NCBI GenBank assembly: GCA_020026435.1
Contig: JAHHQK010000004.1
Span: 1-64,000 of the forward strand
DNA from: Alistipes sp.
Lineage (GTDB): Bacteria > Bacteroidota > Bacteroidia > Bacteroidales > Rikenellaceae
Length of the DNA: 64,000 nucleotides
Reading direction: 5' to 3'
In this document: one piece after another, positions 27,715 to 37,176 of the stretch
Position numbering within the stretch: position 1 is the first letter of the stretch
Layout of the letters: the number at the start of each line of letters is the position of its first letter
Translations under genes and position numbers: made by a program
Notes under the pieces: model-generated
Told to the model about the DNA's origin: nothing
The model's input: the letters and a program-made list of their open reading frames with translations, nothing else
The model's database searches: none

Positions 27715-28342
27715 GCATTTTTTTTTGATTTTCAGAGGCTTTTCCCATCAAAATTAGGGCTTTATCAGCCGTCTGCCCCCGGGATTGCCACCTCGGAACA
27801 CGCAGAAGGTTTCGGGGTCCGGGATCGGGGCGGCAGCGTCCCCCGACGACACAAAAATTCCCGCCTTCATCGCCACCCCAAGGTCTTGATGAAAAGCGGG
27901 AATCAGATCTTTTTTCATATTTCGGAGCGACCTCCGAATCGGGCAACACGCTCCCGGGAAATATTGCAAAACGGCCTTGCACCGTCCCCGAAATGCCGTC
28001 CAAGCAGCGGTCAACCCCACCCGGCAACACCCCGAAGCGGACGATACAATATCCTCGGAAACATCGCCACAAAACCAACATTCCGCCCCGAAAACATCAC
28101 CTCCGACAGGCAATTTTCCAGTATGTCGAACTGTCCGTCCATCAGAAAAATCACAGCCCGGGGAAAAGCCGGACGCACAAATGCCAACGGCCTGTATTCC
28201 GGCACAATACGTTTCACGAACAGCCGTATCCGGCCGCGATCAACACCTTCTGAATCCGCCTTTGCGACAGTTTCGGAACAGTTCCGTCAGCGGGGTTCGC
28301 CAGCGGTTCGGCCGCGGGGTTCGTCACCGATTGGGATGCAGT
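27715..28342. other. Gene-free stretch between lyase and cca genes
   Basis: Apart from the lyase promoter region I see no gene, RNA fold or repeat that I can support here. Long open frames on the plus strand lack motifs and overlap the low-complexity 3' end of the neighbouring gene. Confidence 0.5.
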
Positions 28343-29887
28343 CTATTCGGCAGAGTTTTCCGCAGATTCAGACTCAGGTTCAGACGCAGTTTGAGCCGCC
28401 GTTTCGGCTGCGGTAGTCTCCCCGGTTGCAGCCTTTTCAGACGCAATGTTCTCTTCATCCGGAACATCTCCCGAAGGCCGGGAATCCGCCGCCGCGACAC
28501 GGACCAGTCCCCGCTCGGCAGCCAGCTTTTCCATCAGGGCAAAGGCGGCGTCATAGTCGTTGGGGATCTCGCCGTCGAGTATGGCGTTCTTGATGATCTC
28601 CTTGATGTCGCCGATCGTGCGACAGGGACGTATGCCGTAGGTCTCCATGATCAGCTCGCCCGTAATCGGGGGCTGGAAATTGCGGACGCGGTCGCGCTCC
28701 TCCAGATCCTTCATCTTGCGGCGCACCAGCTCGAAATTGGCCAGATAACGCTTCACCTTGGCATCGTTGCCCGAGGTGATGTCAGCCTCGCAGAGGATCA
28801 TCAGCGACTCCACATCGTCTCCCGCCTCGAACAGCAGACGGCGCACGGCCGAATCCGTGACCAGATCCTCCGAAAGGATGATCGGACGCAGATGCAGAAA
28901 AACCATCTTGCGCACGAACTTCATGTGCTCGTTGAGCGGCAGCTTGAGCTGTCGGAAGAGCGTGGGGACCATCTTCGACCCGAGGGTCTCATGGCCGTGG
29001 AAACTCCATCCGATCTTGGGATCGTAGGCCTTGGTGAGGGGTTTGGCGATGTCGTGCATGACGGCCGCCCACCTCAACCACAGATCCTCCGAGCGGCGGG
29101 CCACATTGTCCAACACCTTGAGCGTATGGATGAAATTATCCTTATGGGCATGGTTGCCGCGACGCTCCACACCGCACAGGCGGTGCATCTCGGGGAAGAT
29201 CAGAGCAAGCAGTCCGGTCAACTCCAGCAACTCGAATCCGATCGAGGGCACGGGCGACGCCACGATCTTGTTCAGCTCGGTGATGATCCGCTCCTTCGAC
29301 ACGATCGAGATGCGTGCGGCATTGCGTTTGATGGCGTCGAAGGTCTCCTCCTCGATCTGGAATCCCAGCTGGGAGGCGAACCGCACGGCACGCATCATCC
29401 GCAGGGGATCGTCCGAGAAGGTGATGTCGGGATCGCACGGCGTGCGGATGATGCCGTCCTCCAGGTCGTACATACCCTCGAACGGATCGACCAGCTCGCC
29501 GAAGTGCTCCCCGTTGAGTGACCAGGCCAGGGCGTTGATCGTGAAGTCGCGGCGCAGCTGGTCATCCTCCAGCGTCCCCTCCTCGACATGAGGTTTGCGC
29601 GAATCGTGGGAATAGGACTCCTTGCGGGCCCCGACAAATTCGACCTCCACGCCGTGACAGCGCAACATGGCCGTGCCGAAGGTCTTGAATACCGAGAGTT
29701 TGGTGTGCAGCTCCCGGGCCAAAGCCTCGGCCAGGGCAATGCCGCTGCCGACCACCACGACATCAATATCGGTCGAGGGACGGCGCAGATAGTGGTCGCG
29801 TACGTATCCGCCTACGACATAGGCTTCGACACCCATTTGGGCGGCTATACGCGAAATACGTTTGAATATAGGGTTTGAAAGTGGCAC
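28343..29887 (-). CDS. cca: CCA tRNA nucleotidyltransferase with HD domain and acidic tail
   Basis: This 514-residue protein belongs to the class II tRNA nucleotidyltransferase / poly(A) polymerase family. GGYVRDHYL and DIDVV near residues 26-44 form the nucleotidyltransferase site, and RRDFTINALAWSL is the next conserved motif. A central HD-type segment (KDNFIHTLKVLDNVA ... VMHDIAKP) suggests phosphohydrolase activity. The expected job is adding or repairing the CCA end of tRNAs; a poly(A) polymerase role cannot be excluded. The last 45 or so residues are low-complexity Ala/Glu/Ser/Thr and are beyond the usual length. It is cytosolic and starts 159 bp from the pdxJ stop on the same strand. 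Confidence 0.9.
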   Translation of the reverse strand: MPLSNPIFKRISRIAAQMGVEAYVVGGYVRDHYLRRPSTDIDVVVVGSGIALAEALARELHTKLSVFKTFGTAMLRCHGVEVEFVGARKESYSHDSRKPHVEEGTLEDDQLRRDFTINALAWSLNGEHFGELVDPFEGMYDLEDGIIRTPCDPDITFSDDPLRMMRAVRFASQLGFQIEEETFDAIKRNAARISIVSKERIITELNKIVASPVPSIGFELLELTGLLALIFPEMHRLCGVERRGNHAHKDNFIHTLKVLDNVARRSEDLWLRWAAVMHDIAKPLTKAYDPKIGWSFHGHETLGSKMVPTLFRQLKLPLNEHMKFVRKMVFLHLRPIILSEDLVTDSAVRRLLFEAGDDVESLMILCEADITSGNDAKVKRYLANFELVRRKMKDLEERDRVRNFQPPITGELIMETYGIRPCRTIGDIKEIIKNAILDGEIPNDYDAAFALMEKLAAERGLVRVAAADSRPSGDVPDEENIASEKAATGETTAAETAAQTASEPESESAENSAE

Positions 29888-30046
29888 TCTGTAACTTATG
29901 GGAATATATGAATCATCTCTCTCTCACGGGGCAGTCATCGCGCGGGACATATCTCGGACCGGACAGCGGCCCCCCCGAAATACGGGCCGGGGCCTTCCGC
30001 AGCCGGCACTCACCCTCCAAAGGGAACCGTCCCCACGCTTTTCAGC

Positions 30047-30787
30047 CTACTGCTCCGGGGCGGCGGCTCCTCCGACCAGCGTCTCGCGGCGATACAGCTG
30101 CACGGTGTTCTCCAACCCCAGGTAGAGGGCATCGCAGATCAGGGCGTGGCCGATCGACACCTCGTCGACCCAGGGGATACGCTCCAGGAAGTAGCGCAGG
30201 TTCTCCAAACTGAGGTCGTGACCCGCATTGAGCCCCAACCCCATGCGGCGGGCCTCCTCGGCGGCGGCGACATAGGGGGCGATAGCCTTCTCGGGATCCT
30301 CCTTGTAGAGGCGGGCATAGGCCTCGGTGTAAAGCTCCACACGGTCGGCACCGCAGACCTTCGCTCCGGCCACCATCTCGGGCAGGGGATCGACGAAGAT
30401 CGACACACGGATGCCCTTTTCGTGGAAACGGGCGGTCATATCGCTGAGGAATCCGCAATTCATGATGGTGTCCCATCCGGCGTTGGAGGTGATGGCATCG
30501 GCGGCATCGGGCACCAGGGTCACCTGCGTGGGGACCACCTCCGTGACCAGATCCACGAAACTCGGGATGGGATTGCCCTCGATGTTGAACTCCGTGGTCA
30601 GCACCCGTTTCAGATCACGCACATCATCGTAGCGGATGTGGCGGGCATCGGGACGCGGGTGGACGGTAATGCCGTCAGCACCAAACTTTTCGATATTCAA
30701 GGCAGCCCGCACGACATCGGGCTGATTGCCGCCACGCGAATTTCGTACCACGGCGATCTTATTGATGTTTACACTCAGTTTTGTCAT
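30047..30787 (-). CDS. pdxJ: Pyridoxine 5'-phosphate synthase
   Basis: This 246-residue protein matches PdxJ along its whole length, which is normal for the family. It condenses 1-deoxyxylulose 5-phosphate with 3-amino-2-oxopropyl phosphate to make pyridoxine 5'-phosphate in the DXP-dependent vitamin B6 pathway. The N-terminal VNINKIAVVRNSRGG and the TVHPRPDARHI segment carry the typical binding residues. It is divergent from nadK with about 90 bp between the start codons. Confidence 0.95.
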   Translation of the reverse strand: MTKLSVNINKIAVVRNSRGGNQPDVVRAALNIEKFGADGITVHPRPDARHIRYDDVRDLKRVLTTEFNIEGNPIPSFVDLVTEVVPTQVTLVPDAADAITSNAGWDTIMNCGFLSDMTARFHEKGIRVSIFVDPLPEMVAGAKVCGADRVELYTEAYARLYKEDPEKAIAPYVAAAEEARRMGLGLNAGHDLSLENLRYFLERIPWVDEVSIGHALICDALYLGLENTVQLYRRETLVGGAAAPEQ

Positions 30788-30796
30788 AAAAATCGC

Positions 30797-30804
30797 TATC
30801 TTTG
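30797..30804 (+). promoter_or_regulatory. nadK promoter -7 element
   Basis: TATCTTTG is a perfect TAnnTTTG match 75 bp before the nadK ATG; the predicted start is near 30811. No good -33 lies at the normal spacing. Confidence 0.55.
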
Positions 30805-30879
30805 CATTGATAATTGAGCCAAGCCTCCTCTCGGGTGCTTGACGTGGTAAAGTTACTTAATTTTTTTGAAACTATACTG

Positions 30880-31758
30880 ATGAGAATCATACTTTTTTCC
30901 CGCCGGCAGATGTCCCGCACCCCCGAGGTCATTCCACAACTGTTTGATGCACTGAAGCGTTTCGGATTCGACTACCGCGTGAACATCGAATTTGCGGAGT
31001 GTGTCCGCCAAAGCGCGGGGATAGAGATCCCCCCGGAGTGGATCTACGACCGCCACGTCGGCGAGCAACCCCTCGATTCGGTGATGGTCTGCTACGGCGG
31101 CGACGGCACACTGCTGGAGGGCGTCCACCGTCTCGGCGGCAGGCAGATCCCCGTCATGGGCATCAACGCCGGACACCTCGGCTTCCTGACCAGCGCACCG
31201 AGCGAGGGCCTGGACCGCATCTTCGGGGAAATAGCCTCGGGAAAGCTCCGACTGGAACACCGCTCGCTGCTCCACGTCGAGGGCGACTTCGGTCGCGGCG
31301 AAGAATCCCACCTGGCCCTCAACGAGTTCGCCGTGCAGCGTCTCGGCGCGGGGATGATCTCCGTGGAGACCCACGTCGACGACCAGCTGGCCGCCACCTA
31401 CCACGGCGACGGAGTGATCGTCTCGACCCCCACCGGTTCGACCGCCTATTCGCTCAGCGCGGGAGGTCCGGTCGTGGCTCCGACGTGCGCCTGCATGGTC
31501 ATCTCGCCCCTGGCCCCCCACAACCTCACAATGCGCCCCATCGTGATCCCCGATTCGTCGGTGATCGACCTGCGCATCAGAACCCGCCACTCCGAATCCT
31601 TCGTCATGCTCGACAACCGCACCTACCCCACAACATCGGGCTCCACATTCCGGATCCGCCGCGCCGAGCAGGGCATTTTACTCGCCATAGCACACAATAT
31701 CTCATTTTACGACACGTTACGTGATAAAATGATGTGGGGCGTCGACATCCGCAGCTGA
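30880..31758 (+). CDS. nadK: NAD kinase
   Basis: This 292-residue protein phosphorylates NAD to NADP. The GGDGT motif is at residues 73-77 (CYGGDGTLLEG), and the second conserved region DGVIVSTPTGSTAYSLSAGGP follows. The ATG at 30880 was used because its MRIILFSR start is the usual first strand of the family; an in-frame TTG 66 bases upstream would add a non-conserved extension. It precedes uppS in the same direction. Confidence 0.94.
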   Translation: MRIILFSRRQMSRTPEVIPQLFDALKRFGFDYRVNIEFAECVRQSAGIEIPPEWIYDRHVGEQPLDSVMVCYGGDGTLLEGVHRLGGRQIPVMGINAGHLGFLTSAPSEGLDRIFGEIASGKLRLEHRSLLHVEGDFGRGEESHLALNEFAVQRLGAGMISVETHVDDQLAATYHGDGVIVSTPTGSTAYSLSAGGPVVAPTCACMVISPLAPHNLTMRPIVIPDSSVIDLRIRTRHSESFVMLDNRTYPTTSGSTFRIRRAEQGILLAIAHNISFYDTLRDKMMWGVDIRS

Positions 31759-31869
31759 TACCCGCCGCAATGCCTGCCCCCGCACCGCAAAAACACCGGA
31801 TCGGGGATCGGAACGCCCGTTTTGATTCAAAGATCTGAGAAATAATACGTTTTTTTCATTTTTATTAGC

Positions 31870-31877
31870 TATATTTG
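31870..31877 (+). promoter_or_regulatory. uppS-bamA-skp operon -7 element
   Basis: TATATTTG matches TAnnTTTG and lies only 9 bp before the uppS ATG, so the transcript would be nearly leaderless, start near 31884. The spacing to any -33 TTTG is irregular. Confidence 0.45.
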
Positions 31878-31885
31878 CGACCTAT

Positions 31886-32599
31886 ATGAGCGAGCAAAAA
31901 CGCATACCGCAACACATAGCCATCATCATGGATGGCAACGGCCGCTGGGCCGAGCAACACGGCAAGGAACGTTACGAAGGTCACATCGCAGGCGTGGAAC
32001 CTGTGAGAACATCGTTGCGCAGAGCCGCACAGTTAGGTGTCAAGTATCTGACCCTCTACGCATTCTCCACCGAAAACTGGGGACGACCCCAACCGGAAGT
32101 CGATGCGCTGATGGAGCTCTTCTGCAAGTGCATCGTCGGCGAACTGCCCAACTTCCTGGAGGAGGGCGTGCGTTTCCGCGCCATCGGCGAGCGCAGCCGC
32201 TTCCCGGAGCAGGTCCGCAACAACCTGGATCGCGCCGAAAAGGAAACGGCCCACTGCGAGCGGATCACGCTGATCGTGGCCCTGAACTACTCCTCGCGCG
32301 ATGAGATCACCCGCGCCGTGCAGCGAATCGCCGCCCGCGTCTCCCGGGGCGAACTCCGACCCGAAGAGATCACCCCGCAGACCGTCAGCTCGTCACTCGA
32401 CACGGCCGGAATCCCCGACCCCGACCTGGTGATCCGCACCAGCGGCGAGTGCCGTCTGAGCAATTTCCTGTTGTGGCAGTCCTCCTACGCCGAGCTGTGG
32501 TTCCCCGAGGTGTTGTGGCCCGACTTCACGGCCCGGGACTTCGACCGCGCCGTCGAGGAGTATGCCCGCCGCGACCGCAGGTTCGGTTTAGTTAAGTAA
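31886..32599 (+). CDS. uppS: Isoprenyl transferase (undecaprenyl diphosphate synthase)
   Basis: This 237-residue cis-prenyltransferase makes the C55 lipid carrier for cell-wall and surface-glycan synthesis. The signature HIAIIMDGNGRWAEQHG gives the catalytic Asp16, and the conserved FSTENWGRP and the late DLVIRTSGECRLSNFLLWQSSYAELWF follow. It starts an envelope operon with bamA 27 bp downstream, an arrangement usual in Bacteroidetes. Confidence 0.96.
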   Translation: MSEQKRIPQHIAIIMDGNGRWAEQHGKERYEGHIAGVEPVRTSLRRAAQLGVKYLTLYAFSTENWGRPQPEVDALMELFCKCIVGELPNFLEEGVRFRAIGERSRFPEQVRNNLDRAEKETAHCERITLIVALNYSSRDEITRAVQRIAARVSRGELRPEEITPQTVSSSLDTAGIPDPDLVIRTSGECRLSNFLLWQSSYAELWFPEVLWPDFTARDFDRAVEEYARRDRRFGLVK

Positions 32600-32626
32600 A
32601 TGAAGTTGTAGATTAGATTAAAACAA

Positions 32627-35197
32627 ATGAATTATTTCGGTAAGATATTCATGGCGGCCACGCTCCTGACGCTGTCCGGCATGAGTATATTCGCCCAACA
32701 ACCCGCCGCCGACCAAAACCGGCACATGACTTTGCAACAGACGGATTCCCTTGCGGAAGCCGAAATGCCCGTACCCACCGAGATGTACAAACCCGAGGGA
32801 AAACCCCAACGATACTTCATCCGCAAGGTGAAGATCCACGGTGTGCAGTACCTCGACGAAAATATGCTCAAATCGTCGGCCGGACTCATCGAGGGCGACT
32901 CGATCTACCTGCCCAGCGACTTCATCCCCAATGTCATCTCACGACTGTGGAGTCAGCGCGTCTTCTCGGACGTGAAACTGGGTGCCGACTTCAAGGGCGA
33001 CAGCATCGACCTGCACGTCTATCTGAGCGAGCGTCCCCGCATCTACAACTGGGACTTCGAGGGCATAACCAAGGGAAAGAAAAAGGATCTGATCGAGAAA
33101 CTCAAGCTCAAGCGAGGCAACACCGCCCTCTCGGACTATGTGATCGACAAGAACAAGCGTCTGATCAAGGAGTACTGGAAGGAGAAAGGATTCCGCAATG
33201 CCGAGGTGACCGCCCGCATCGAGAACGACACGCTGCGTCCGGGACAGGCCGTCAACGTGACCTTTGTCGTCGACAAGAAGGACAAGGTCAAGATCGGCAA
33301 GATCAACTTTACGGGCAACAAGGAATTCAATGCCAAGCGTCTGCGCCGTACCTTCAAGAAAACCCACCAGAAGAGTCTGAACTTCTTCCGCAGCACAAAG
33401 CTCAACGAGACGGAGTACGAGAACGACAAGGAACTGCTGATCGACTTCTACAACTCGAAGGGCTACCGCAACGCCACCATCCTGCGCGATTCGATCTACC
33501 CGATCAACGAGAAACGCCTCGGCATCGACCTGGAGGTATCGGAAGGCAACAAATACTACATCCGCGATGTGTCGTGGGTCGGCAACTCGGTCTACAACAC
33601 CGAGGAGCTGCAACGCATGTTCGCCGTGAAGAAGGGCGACACCTATGACAAGAAGTCGATGCACAAGCGTCTGGGTATCGGCAAGGAGACCGACCCCGAG
33701 GCCATGTCCGTGTCGTCGCTCTACCAGAACGACGGTTACCTGATGTCGCAGATCGACCCCGCGGAGACGATCATAGGCAAGGACTCGATCGACATCCAGG
33801 TCAAAATCTTCGAAGGCAAGCAGTTCACGATCAACGAAGTGGGCATCACGGGCAACCAGCGTGTCGACGACGAGGTCATCCGCCGCGAGTTGTACACCCG
33901 CCCCGGCGAACTGTATAACCGCGCCCTGCTCATGCAGACGATCCGTACGCTCAACGCCATGGGACACTTCAACCCCGAGGCCATCATGCCCGACATCAAA
34001 CCCGTATCGAACGAACTGGTCAACGTCAACTGGCCGCTCGAGGAGCAGGCTTCCGACCAGTTCAACATCGCCGGCGGTTGGGGTGCAGGAACGTTTGTCG
34101 GCTCGGTCGGCATCACGCTCAACAACCTCTCGATACGCAATATGTTCAAGAAGGGGGCCTGGAGACCCTACCCCATGGGGCAGAACCAGCGTCTGTCGCT
34201 CTCGGCTCAGACCAATGGTACCTACTACAAGGCCTTCGCCTTCTCGTTCACCGACCCCTGGCTGGGCGGCCGCAAGCCCAACTCCTTCACCTTCTCGGCC
34301 CACTTCTCCGAGCAGAACAACGCCTACTACGTATGGCAAAAGAGTACGCAGCACTTCCGCACCTATGGTGTGGCTGCCGGTTTAGGCAAGCGTCTGGATT
34401 GGCCCGACCCGTTCTTCTCGATCTACGCCGAGCTGAGCTACGAGCGTTATTCGCTCAAGGACTGGAACTCGTTCGTCATGCGCAACGGTTCGGCCAACCT
34501 GCTCTCACTGCGTCTGGTCTTCTCGCGCAACTCGGTCGACCAGCCCATCTACCCGCGTAGAGGTTCGGAGTTCTCGGCATCGGTCCAGGCCACACTCCCC
34601 TACTCGTTGTGGGACGGCAAGGATTACAGCGACCCCAACATGAGCGAGTCGGAGCGTTACAAATGGATCGAGTTCCACAAGTGGCAGTTCAAGGCCCAGT
34701 GGTTCCAGGCCCTGTCGCGCAACTCAAACCTCGTGCTGATGGTCAAGGCCGAGATGGGTTACCTGGGCAGCTACAACAAACACAAGGTATCGCCCTTCGA
34801 GCGATTCGAGGTCGGTGGTGACGGTATGTCGGGATATAATATATATGGTATCGACGTGATCTCGATGCGCGGTTACAACGACGGCGAGCTGGATCCCGTG
34901 GGCGACAACTACGCCTGCGCCTACAACAAGTACACGGCCGAGCTGCGTTACCCGATCATCCTCAAACCCTCGTCGCAGATCTACGTGCTGGGCTTCCTCG
35001 AGGGCGGTAACGCCTTCGACTCGTGGAGACACTTCTCGCCCTTCAAGATCAAGCGTTCGGCCGGTGTCGGCGTGCGTCTCTACCTGCCCGTCGTCGGTAT
35101 GCTGGGTATCGACTGGGGTTACGGATTCGACGCCCCCGCAGGTTCGACCAAGAAGAGCGGAAGCCAATTCCACTTCGTGATGGGTCAGCAGTTCTAA
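32627..35197 (+). CDS. bamA: Outer membrane protein assembly factor BamA
   Basis: This 856-residue protein has a signal peptide (MAATLLTLSGMSIFAQQ), a series of POTRA domains (about 55-480, with repeated segments such as VKIGKINFTGNKEFNAKRLR and FTINEVGITGNQRVDDEVI) and an Omp85 barrel (about 490-856) ending HFVMGQQF. It folds and inserts outer-membrane beta-barrels, including the SusC-type proteins of this window. It is followed by two skp-like chaperone genes, as in most Bacteroidetes. Confidence 0.95.
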   Translation: MNYFGKIFMAATLLTLSGMSIFAQQPAADQNRHMTLQQTDSLAEAEMPVPTEMYKPEGKPQRYFIRKVKIHGVQYLDENMLKSSAGLIEGDSIYLPSDFIPNVISRLWSQRVFSDVKLGADFKGDSIDLHVYLSERPRIYNWDFEGITKGKKKDLIEKLKLKRGNTALSDYVIDKNKRLIKEYWKEKGFRNAEVTARIENDTLRPGQAVNVTFVVDKKDKVKIGKINFTGNKEFNAKRLRRTFKKTHQKSLNFFRSTKLNETEYENDKELLIDFYNSKGYRNATILRDSIYPINEKRLGIDLEVSEGNKYYIRDVSWVGNSVYNTEELQRMFAVKKGDTYDKKSMHKRLGIGKETDPEAMSVSSLYQNDGYLMSQIDPAETIIGKDSIDIQVKIFEGKQFTINEVGITGNQRVDDEVIRRELYTRPGELYNRALLMQTIRTLNAMGHFNPEAIMPDIKPVSNELVNVNWPLEEQASDQFNIAGGWGAGTFVGSVGITLNNLSIRNMFKKGAWRPYPMGQNQRLSLSAQTNGTYYKAFAFSFTDPWLGGRKPNSFTFSAHFSEQNNAYYVWQKSTQHFRTYGVAAGLGKRLDWPDPFFSIYAELSYERYSLKDWNSFVMRNGSANLLSLRLVFSRNSVDQPIYPRRGSEFSASVQATLPYSLWDGKDYSDPNMSESERYKWIEFHKWQFKAQWFQALSRNSNLVLMVKAEMGYLGSYNKHKVSPFERFEVGGDGMSGYNIYGIDVISMRGYNDGELDPVGDNYACAYNKYTAELRYPIILKPSSQIYVLGFLEGGNAFDSWRHFSPFKIKRSAGVGVRLYLPVVGMLGIDWGYGFDAPAGSTKKSGSQFHFVMGQQF

Positions 35198-35348
35198 TCC
35201 CTTCCGAAGGCGGTTAGGAACCTTCCCACGGGAGGATTCGACCGAAAAAACAGGGCAAAACGGCAGTTGATGGCAATAAATTTGAAAGAATTTAGTTATA
35301 TTTACATCAGCATCGGCTGAAAACCGTGAAACCAAAAAAACGAAAATT

Positions 35349-35858
35349 ATGAAACGACTCTTATTTCTCATAGCGGCGCTTGTCGTATCGGCAACCACGC
35401 TTTCGGCTCAAAACTACATGGTGGTCAACAGCGAGAAGATCTTCAAATCGATTCCGGCCTACACCAAAGCCATCGAGGAGCTGGACGCTCTGGCCGCACA
35501 GTACCAGAAGCAGGTCGATCAGAAATTCAATGCCATCGAGGAGCTTTATGTCGACTACCAGCAGAACCGCGACGGACTCTCGCGTGCGGATCGCGAAACC
35601 TACGAAAAACTGATCCTCGACGAGGAGAAGCAGGCCCAGAAGTTCCGCGAGGAGCTTTTCGGCAAGCAGGGCACACTGATGAACAAACGTATGGAGCTCA
35701 TCCAGCCGATCCAGAAACGGGTCTTCGCGCTGATCGAGGAGTACGCCAAAAATGCAGGTGCCGACCTGGTGATCGATTCGTCGAACAACCCCTCGCTGCT
35801 GTATAACACCCCCAAGGCGGAACACACGCAACAGATCATCGACCTGCTGAAAAAATAG
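35349..35858 (+). CDS. skp: OmpH/Skp-family periplasmic chaperone (first copy)
   Basis: This 169-residue protein has a signal peptide (ending SAQN) and a long helical coiled-coil middle, the Skp/OmpH pattern: MVVNSEKIFKSIPAYTKAIEELD, then Gln/Glu/Lys-rich helices and the late ADLVIDSSNNPSLLYN. It should hold unfolded outer-membrane proteins in the periplasm and deliver them to BamA. It follows bamA by 151 bp; a weak TATATTTA element at 35297-35304 could give it extra transcription. Confidence 0.9.
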   Translation: MKRLLFLIAALVVSATTLSAQNYMVVNSEKIFKSIPAYTKAIEELDALAAQYQKQVDQKFNAIEELYVDYQQNRDGLSRADRETYEKLILDEEKQAQKFREELFGKQGTLMNKRMELIQPIQKRVFALIEEYAKNAGADLVIDSSNNPSLLYNTPKAEHTQQIIDLLKK

Positions 35859-35904
35859 GTCCGAAGATCCAAATCTCAAGCATCAAAATATTAACTTATA
35901 AACT

Positions 35905-36450
35905 ATGAAAAACATCTTTAAAGTAACACTTGCGATGGTGCTCATGCTGGGTTCGACATCGCTCTTCGCACAGAAATTCGGCCGCGTGAACACGCAGGAG
36001 ATCATCATGGCCATGCCCGAGACCAAGGAAATGCAGACCAACATGGAGGCATTCATCAAGGATCTTCAGGACAACCAGGAGGCTATTGCCGTCGAGTACA
36101 ACAACAAGCTGCAGGAGTTCCAGAAGAACAACGAGACCTACTCGGAGGCTGTACGCGAGATGAAGATCAAGGATCTGCAGAGCCTGGAGGCCCGTCGTGA
36201 GGAGTTCAACCAGATGGCTCAGCAGGAGGTTCAGAAGAAACAGCAGGAGTTGCTGGCCCCCATCATCGACAAGGCCAAGAAGGCCATCGACAAGGTTTCG
36301 GCCGCCAATGCCTACACCGCCATCTTCGACACCTCGGCCGGTTCGCTGGCTTACTTCGATGAGGCCGCTCTGACCGACATCGCCGCACAAGTAAAGAAGG
36401 AGCTGGGCATCACGGACGCTCCCGCCGCCCCTGCCGCTGCCAAGAAATAA
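35905..36450 (+). CDS. OmpH/Skp-family periplasmic chaperone (second copy)
   Basis: This 181-residue paralogue of the preceding protein has a signal peptide (SLFAQKF), a helical coiled-coil centre (MQTNMEAFIKDLQDNQ ... EARREEFNQMAQQEVQKKQQEL) and ends in an Ala/Pro-rich tail (DAPAAPAAAKK). Two tandem skp genes after bamA are common in the phylum. They differ enough to suggest distinct clients or hetero-oligomers. Confidence 0.9.
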   Translation: MKNIFKVTLAMVLMLGSTSLFAQKFGRVNTQEIIMAMPETKEMQTNMEAFIKDLQDNQEAIAVEYNNKLQEFQKNNETYSEAVREMKIKDLQSLEARREEFNQMAQQEVQKKQQELLAPIIDKAKKAIDKVSAANAYTAIFDTSAGSLAYFDEAALTDIAAQVKKELGITDAPAAPAAAKK

Positions 36451-36473
36451 TCCGACTTTCACCGGATTCCGAA

Positions 36474-36496
36474 AGAGAGGGTGTCAAAACCTCTCT
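36474..36496 (+). other. Short hairpin after second skp
   Basis: AGAGAGG (36474-36480) pairs with CCTCTCT (36490-36496) but lacks a T-run; probably a 3'-end stabiliser ahead of the real terminator. Confidence 0.4.
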
Positions 36497-36508
36497 CTTC
36501 CAGAAAAC

Positions 36509-36545
36509 AACCCCTGTCACAGTGATCTGAGACAGGGGTTATTTT
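36509..36545 (+). terminator. Terminator of bamA-skp operon
   Basis: AACCCCTGTC (36509-36518) and GACAGGGGTT (36531-36540) make a perfect 10-bp stem, followed by ATTTTAT. Confidence 0.8.
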
Positions 36546-36645
36546 ATATATTTTGCATATCTTGTCATTGGGGCATTCCTTCTTTTTGTGCCTGTGCCTG
36601 CACCTCCCCTCCGACAGCCCCGACTACCGTACTGATCTTCCACCT

Positions 36646-36875
36646 CGGGCCAAGCTTCCCCGCCTCCTTCCGGGCGACTTCTTTTATCTTCGGGCTGCAT
36701 CTCCCCGCCTCTTTCCGGACTGTTTCTCCTCACCTTTCGGGCTGTTTTTCGCCTCTTCCTTTCGGGCTGCATCTCACACCTCCCGGGCACCTTTCTCCTC
36801 CTTCCGAACGGCAACCTTTCTCCATCACTCGGGCGGCCTTTCTCCCGCTTGCCGGGCCGACTTACTCCAATATCA
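36646..36875. repeat. Degenerate tandem array, about ten units of 20-25 bp
   Basis: Units begin CGGGC or a close variant (CGGAC, CGAAC) at 36646, 36671, 36691, 36716, 36738, 36763, 36784, 36805, 36830 and 36853, each followed by a pyrimidine-rich run with TTTCTCC-like sequence. Two units share TTCGGGCTGCATCTC exactly. The spacing tends to alternate near 25 and 21, hinting at a 46-bp higher unit. It is not a CRISPR: there are no unique spacers. Confidence 0.6.
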
Positions 36876-37176
36876 GACCAATAATTCTCCGCCCCAACGG
36901 CGACACCCCAATATCATCTTCTGCCCGACATTCTCCTGGATGATCCGACTTTTTCCAGGCCGTCGGACTTTTCCCACCCTATATCGGCCAGCTGCGCACC
37001 CATATCGCCACCAACGGCCACAGCCCGAAGCCCGACAACAACCGCCTACGCCCGTCCTCCGTCCGGCATATCCGAAACCTTCCTCCTTCCTCCTTCCTCC
37101 TTCTCCCCGCCCCGACCGCCCGAAATCGCCCGAAATAAAAAACCCCGACAGCGGCATAAAGGCTCTCGGGAGTGGA
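36876..37176. other. Gene-free stretch downstream of the array
   Basis: Pyrimidine-rich sequence with no motif-bearing frame. The 213-residue plus frame across this area is Pro/Ser/Phe-rich with no fold or signal, and I do not call it. Confidence 0.5.

Noticed and set aside
27691..28416. Plus-strand frame across the lyase-cca gap
   Set aside because: No motif, and extends antisense into the low-complexity cca tail.
30784..30879. Riboswitch in the pdxJ-nadK divergent region
   Set aside because: The span is short and I found no conserved fold; only a -7 element is supported.
36539..36814. Minus-strand Arg/Lys-rich frame with internal repeats (91 codons)
   Set aside because: The repeat pattern is explained by the DNA-level tandem array; no ribosome site or family match.
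36646..36875. CRISPR array
   Set aside because: Units are degenerate and contiguous, with no conserved repeat/unique spacer alternation and no cas genes nearby.
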